DNA from: an uncultured Mediterraneibacter sp.
GTDB lineage: Bacteria; Bacillota; Clostridia; Lachnospirales; Lachnospiraceae
DNA: 64,000 nt
Direction of reading: 5' to 3'
NCBI GenBank assembly: GCA_944376695.1
Contig: CALWDM010000004.1
Coordinates: 1 to 64,000, forward strand
Each line of letters opens with the position of its first letter. The first letter of the stretch is position 1. The position numbers were made by a program, and so were the translations under genes. The notes under the pieces were generated by a model. It saw only the letters and a list, made by a program, of their open reading frames with translations. It searched no databases and was not told where the DNA came from. Below are positions 63,019 through 64,000 of this stretch, in pieces.

Positions 63019-64000
63019 TTATCTGTGTTTTCTGCGGATGACCGCGCCGCCTCCTGCCAGAAGTGCCGCCATGACCATTACTGCCGCCAGTGTGCCGATC
63101 GGCGCTGTGTCTCCGGTCTGTACTGCTCCTTTTGGCGTATCTTTTTCCGGCTTTTTATTATCATTTCCAGGCTTTTCTGGCTGCTGCTGTACAAGCTTTA
63201 ACGCATTGATCGCATTTTCCAGATTCTTAAGAGCCGCATCTACTTCTGTCTGCTCGGCATCCGGATCTGCGCTGACGAGCTTAGCTGTGTTCAGAGCATC
63301 CCTGAACGCCTTCCACGTTGCCGGAGTATAATCACTCTCTTTAAGTGCCCCTGCCTCTTTGATCTTCTGGTCAAGAGCTGTTTTATCCGGTTTTTCCGGT
63401 ATTGGTTCCTCCGTCACTTCCTCAAGAGCTTTCATCGCAGCCGTAAGCTGATCCAGAGCCGACTGCACTTCACTCTGTTTTGCCGCCGGATCCTCGTTGA
63501 CCAGTTTTGCCGCAGCCAGTGCTTCCGCAAACGGTCCCCATGTCTCCTGTGTATAATCGCTCTCCTGCTTTTCTTCTGCAAGTTTGATCGCATCCGCAAG
63601 AGCTGTCTTGTCTGCTGCTTTCTCCTTCAAGGAGACTGTCACATTCACATCCTCTTCCGGCATGATAAAGGTATACTCAGATTCTCCTGCCTTCGTTACC
63701 TCTACATCCCCGGACGCGCCTGTCACAGTTACTGTATCGATCTCTTTATCCGAGTCTGTGACATTGACTTTGATCGTTACTGTTTCTCCTGCTTTGCTCT
63801 TCTCCGGAACTGTGATCTCCGCTCCGTCAGCTGTTCCTGCTGTGACAGCATACTCTTTCTCCGGTTCCGGCTCAGTCTGCGCTTCCAGCGCCGCCGTAAG
63901 TCTTGCCGCTGCCTGCTCAATGTCATGCGCAGTAGTCAGAGCATTCTCATTCACCGCTTCTGCCTGTACGGCAGCTTCAAAAAGTTCTCTGTCTGTACTA
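63019..64000 (-). CDS. FIVAR-repeat cell-wall surface protein (C-terminal part, runs off window)
   Basis: The minus-strand frame is open to the window edge, so about 326 C-terminal residues are seen. Order: end of a helical repeat, a beta region (AEITVPEKSKAGETVTIKVN; EYTFIMPEEDVNVTVSL), two FIVAR three-helix modules (KTALADAIKLAEEKQESDYT...; KTALDQKIKEAGALKESDYT...), a Pro/Lys linker (QQQPEKPGNDNKKPEKD), sorting-like motif AVQTG, a membrane helix and RRKHR. FIVAR modules often bind sugars or extend surface enzymes. The N-terminal catalytic or adhesive part is outside the window. Repeat copy C starts at its stop codon. Confidence 0.88.
   Translation of the reverse strand, partial: STDRELFEAAVQAEAVNENALTTAHDIEQAAARLTAALEAQTEPEPEKEYAVTAGTADGAEITVPEKSKAGETVTIKVNVTDSDKEIDTVTVTGASGDVEVTKAGESEYTFIMPEEDVNVTVSLKEKAADKTALADAIKLAEEKQESDYTQETWGPFAEALAAAKLVNEDPAAKQSEVQSALDQLTAAMKALEEVTEEPIPEKPDKTALDQKIKEAGALKESDYTPATWKAFRDALNTAKLVSADPDAEQTEVDAALKNLENAINALKLVQQQPEKPGNDNKKPEKDTPKGAVQTGDTAPIGTLAAVMVMAALLAGGGAVIRRKHR

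Overview
The window looks like a chromosomal segment of a gut Firmicute of the family Lachnospiraceae. It carries PolC and PolA with Firmicute-type architecture, RNase Y, a DinR-type LexA box before recA, a NifS/NifU/MnmA cluster with an IscR-like Rrf2 regulator, sporulation-family membrane proteins, CUT1 sugar transporters without their own ATPase, and cell-wall proteins with Lachnospiraceae-style sorting signals. The genus cannot be fixed from the sequence alone. Most of the window is dense core genome; the accessory parts are the left end (1-1.83 kb), a sugar locus (25.4-34.4 kb) and the right end (60.5-64 kb).

Layout. 1-1.83 kb: decayed mobile and toxin debris (broken TnpV, a truncated LXG-like toxin head, an orphan immunity-like gene, a headless membrane regulator). 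1.94-9.1 kb: a DUF368 lipid-carrier transporter, a small membrane protein, ispG and polC, followed by a glycosyltransferase relic. 9.8-15.5 kb: glyA, recA-recX with a LexA box, rny, a Nudix hydrolase. 15.6-21.8 kb: a SpoIIM-like protein, a SpoVB-like flippase, then iscR-nifS-nifU-mnmA-PHP phosphatase. 22-25.3 kb: gap, pgk, tpiA. 25.4-34.4 kb: a sugar locus (LacI repressor, ABC permeases and binding protein, sulfatase, GH172, GH32). 34.5-40.6 kb: gpmI, an EAL protein, greA, a HAD phosphatase, asnB. 40.8-50.8 kb: a giant 2-hydroxyacyl-CoA dehydratase activase, a rhomboid-like protein, pyk, a TrmB regulator with lysA, tRNA-Leu(CAA), an SDR. 51-60.5 kb: a wall-anchored glucosaminidase, a HAD hydrolase, polA-coaE-walJ, an ACT/DUF711 pair, degV. 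60.5-64 kb: an IS110 element between two long palindromic repeats, then the C-terminal part of a FIVAR cell-wall protein.

Main novelty candidates. (1) The sugar locus interrupts the glycolytic gene series. Its GH172 (DUF2961) protein carries glutamates at residues 270 and 291, the numbers I recall for the catalytic pair of the Bifidobacterium difructose-dianhydride-I hydrolase, and it is followed directly by a GH32 fructosidase. I infer a system for difructose dianhydrides (caramel-type fructose compounds) or related fructosides, with a sulfatase as an unexplained partner. Two matching operator palindromes sit at the divergent promoters. (2) A family of about 100-bp arms lies immediately after three stop codons in sense orientation. 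In two cases the arm is mirrored to make an imperfect palindrome of about 360-380 bp, and these two palindromes bracket the IS110 copy. (3) A structured pgk-tpiA spacer has helices in pseudoknot order.

Gene calls rest on recognisable motifs and family lengths. Starts were chosen from visible ribosome binding sites. Nothing was searched or folded by computer.
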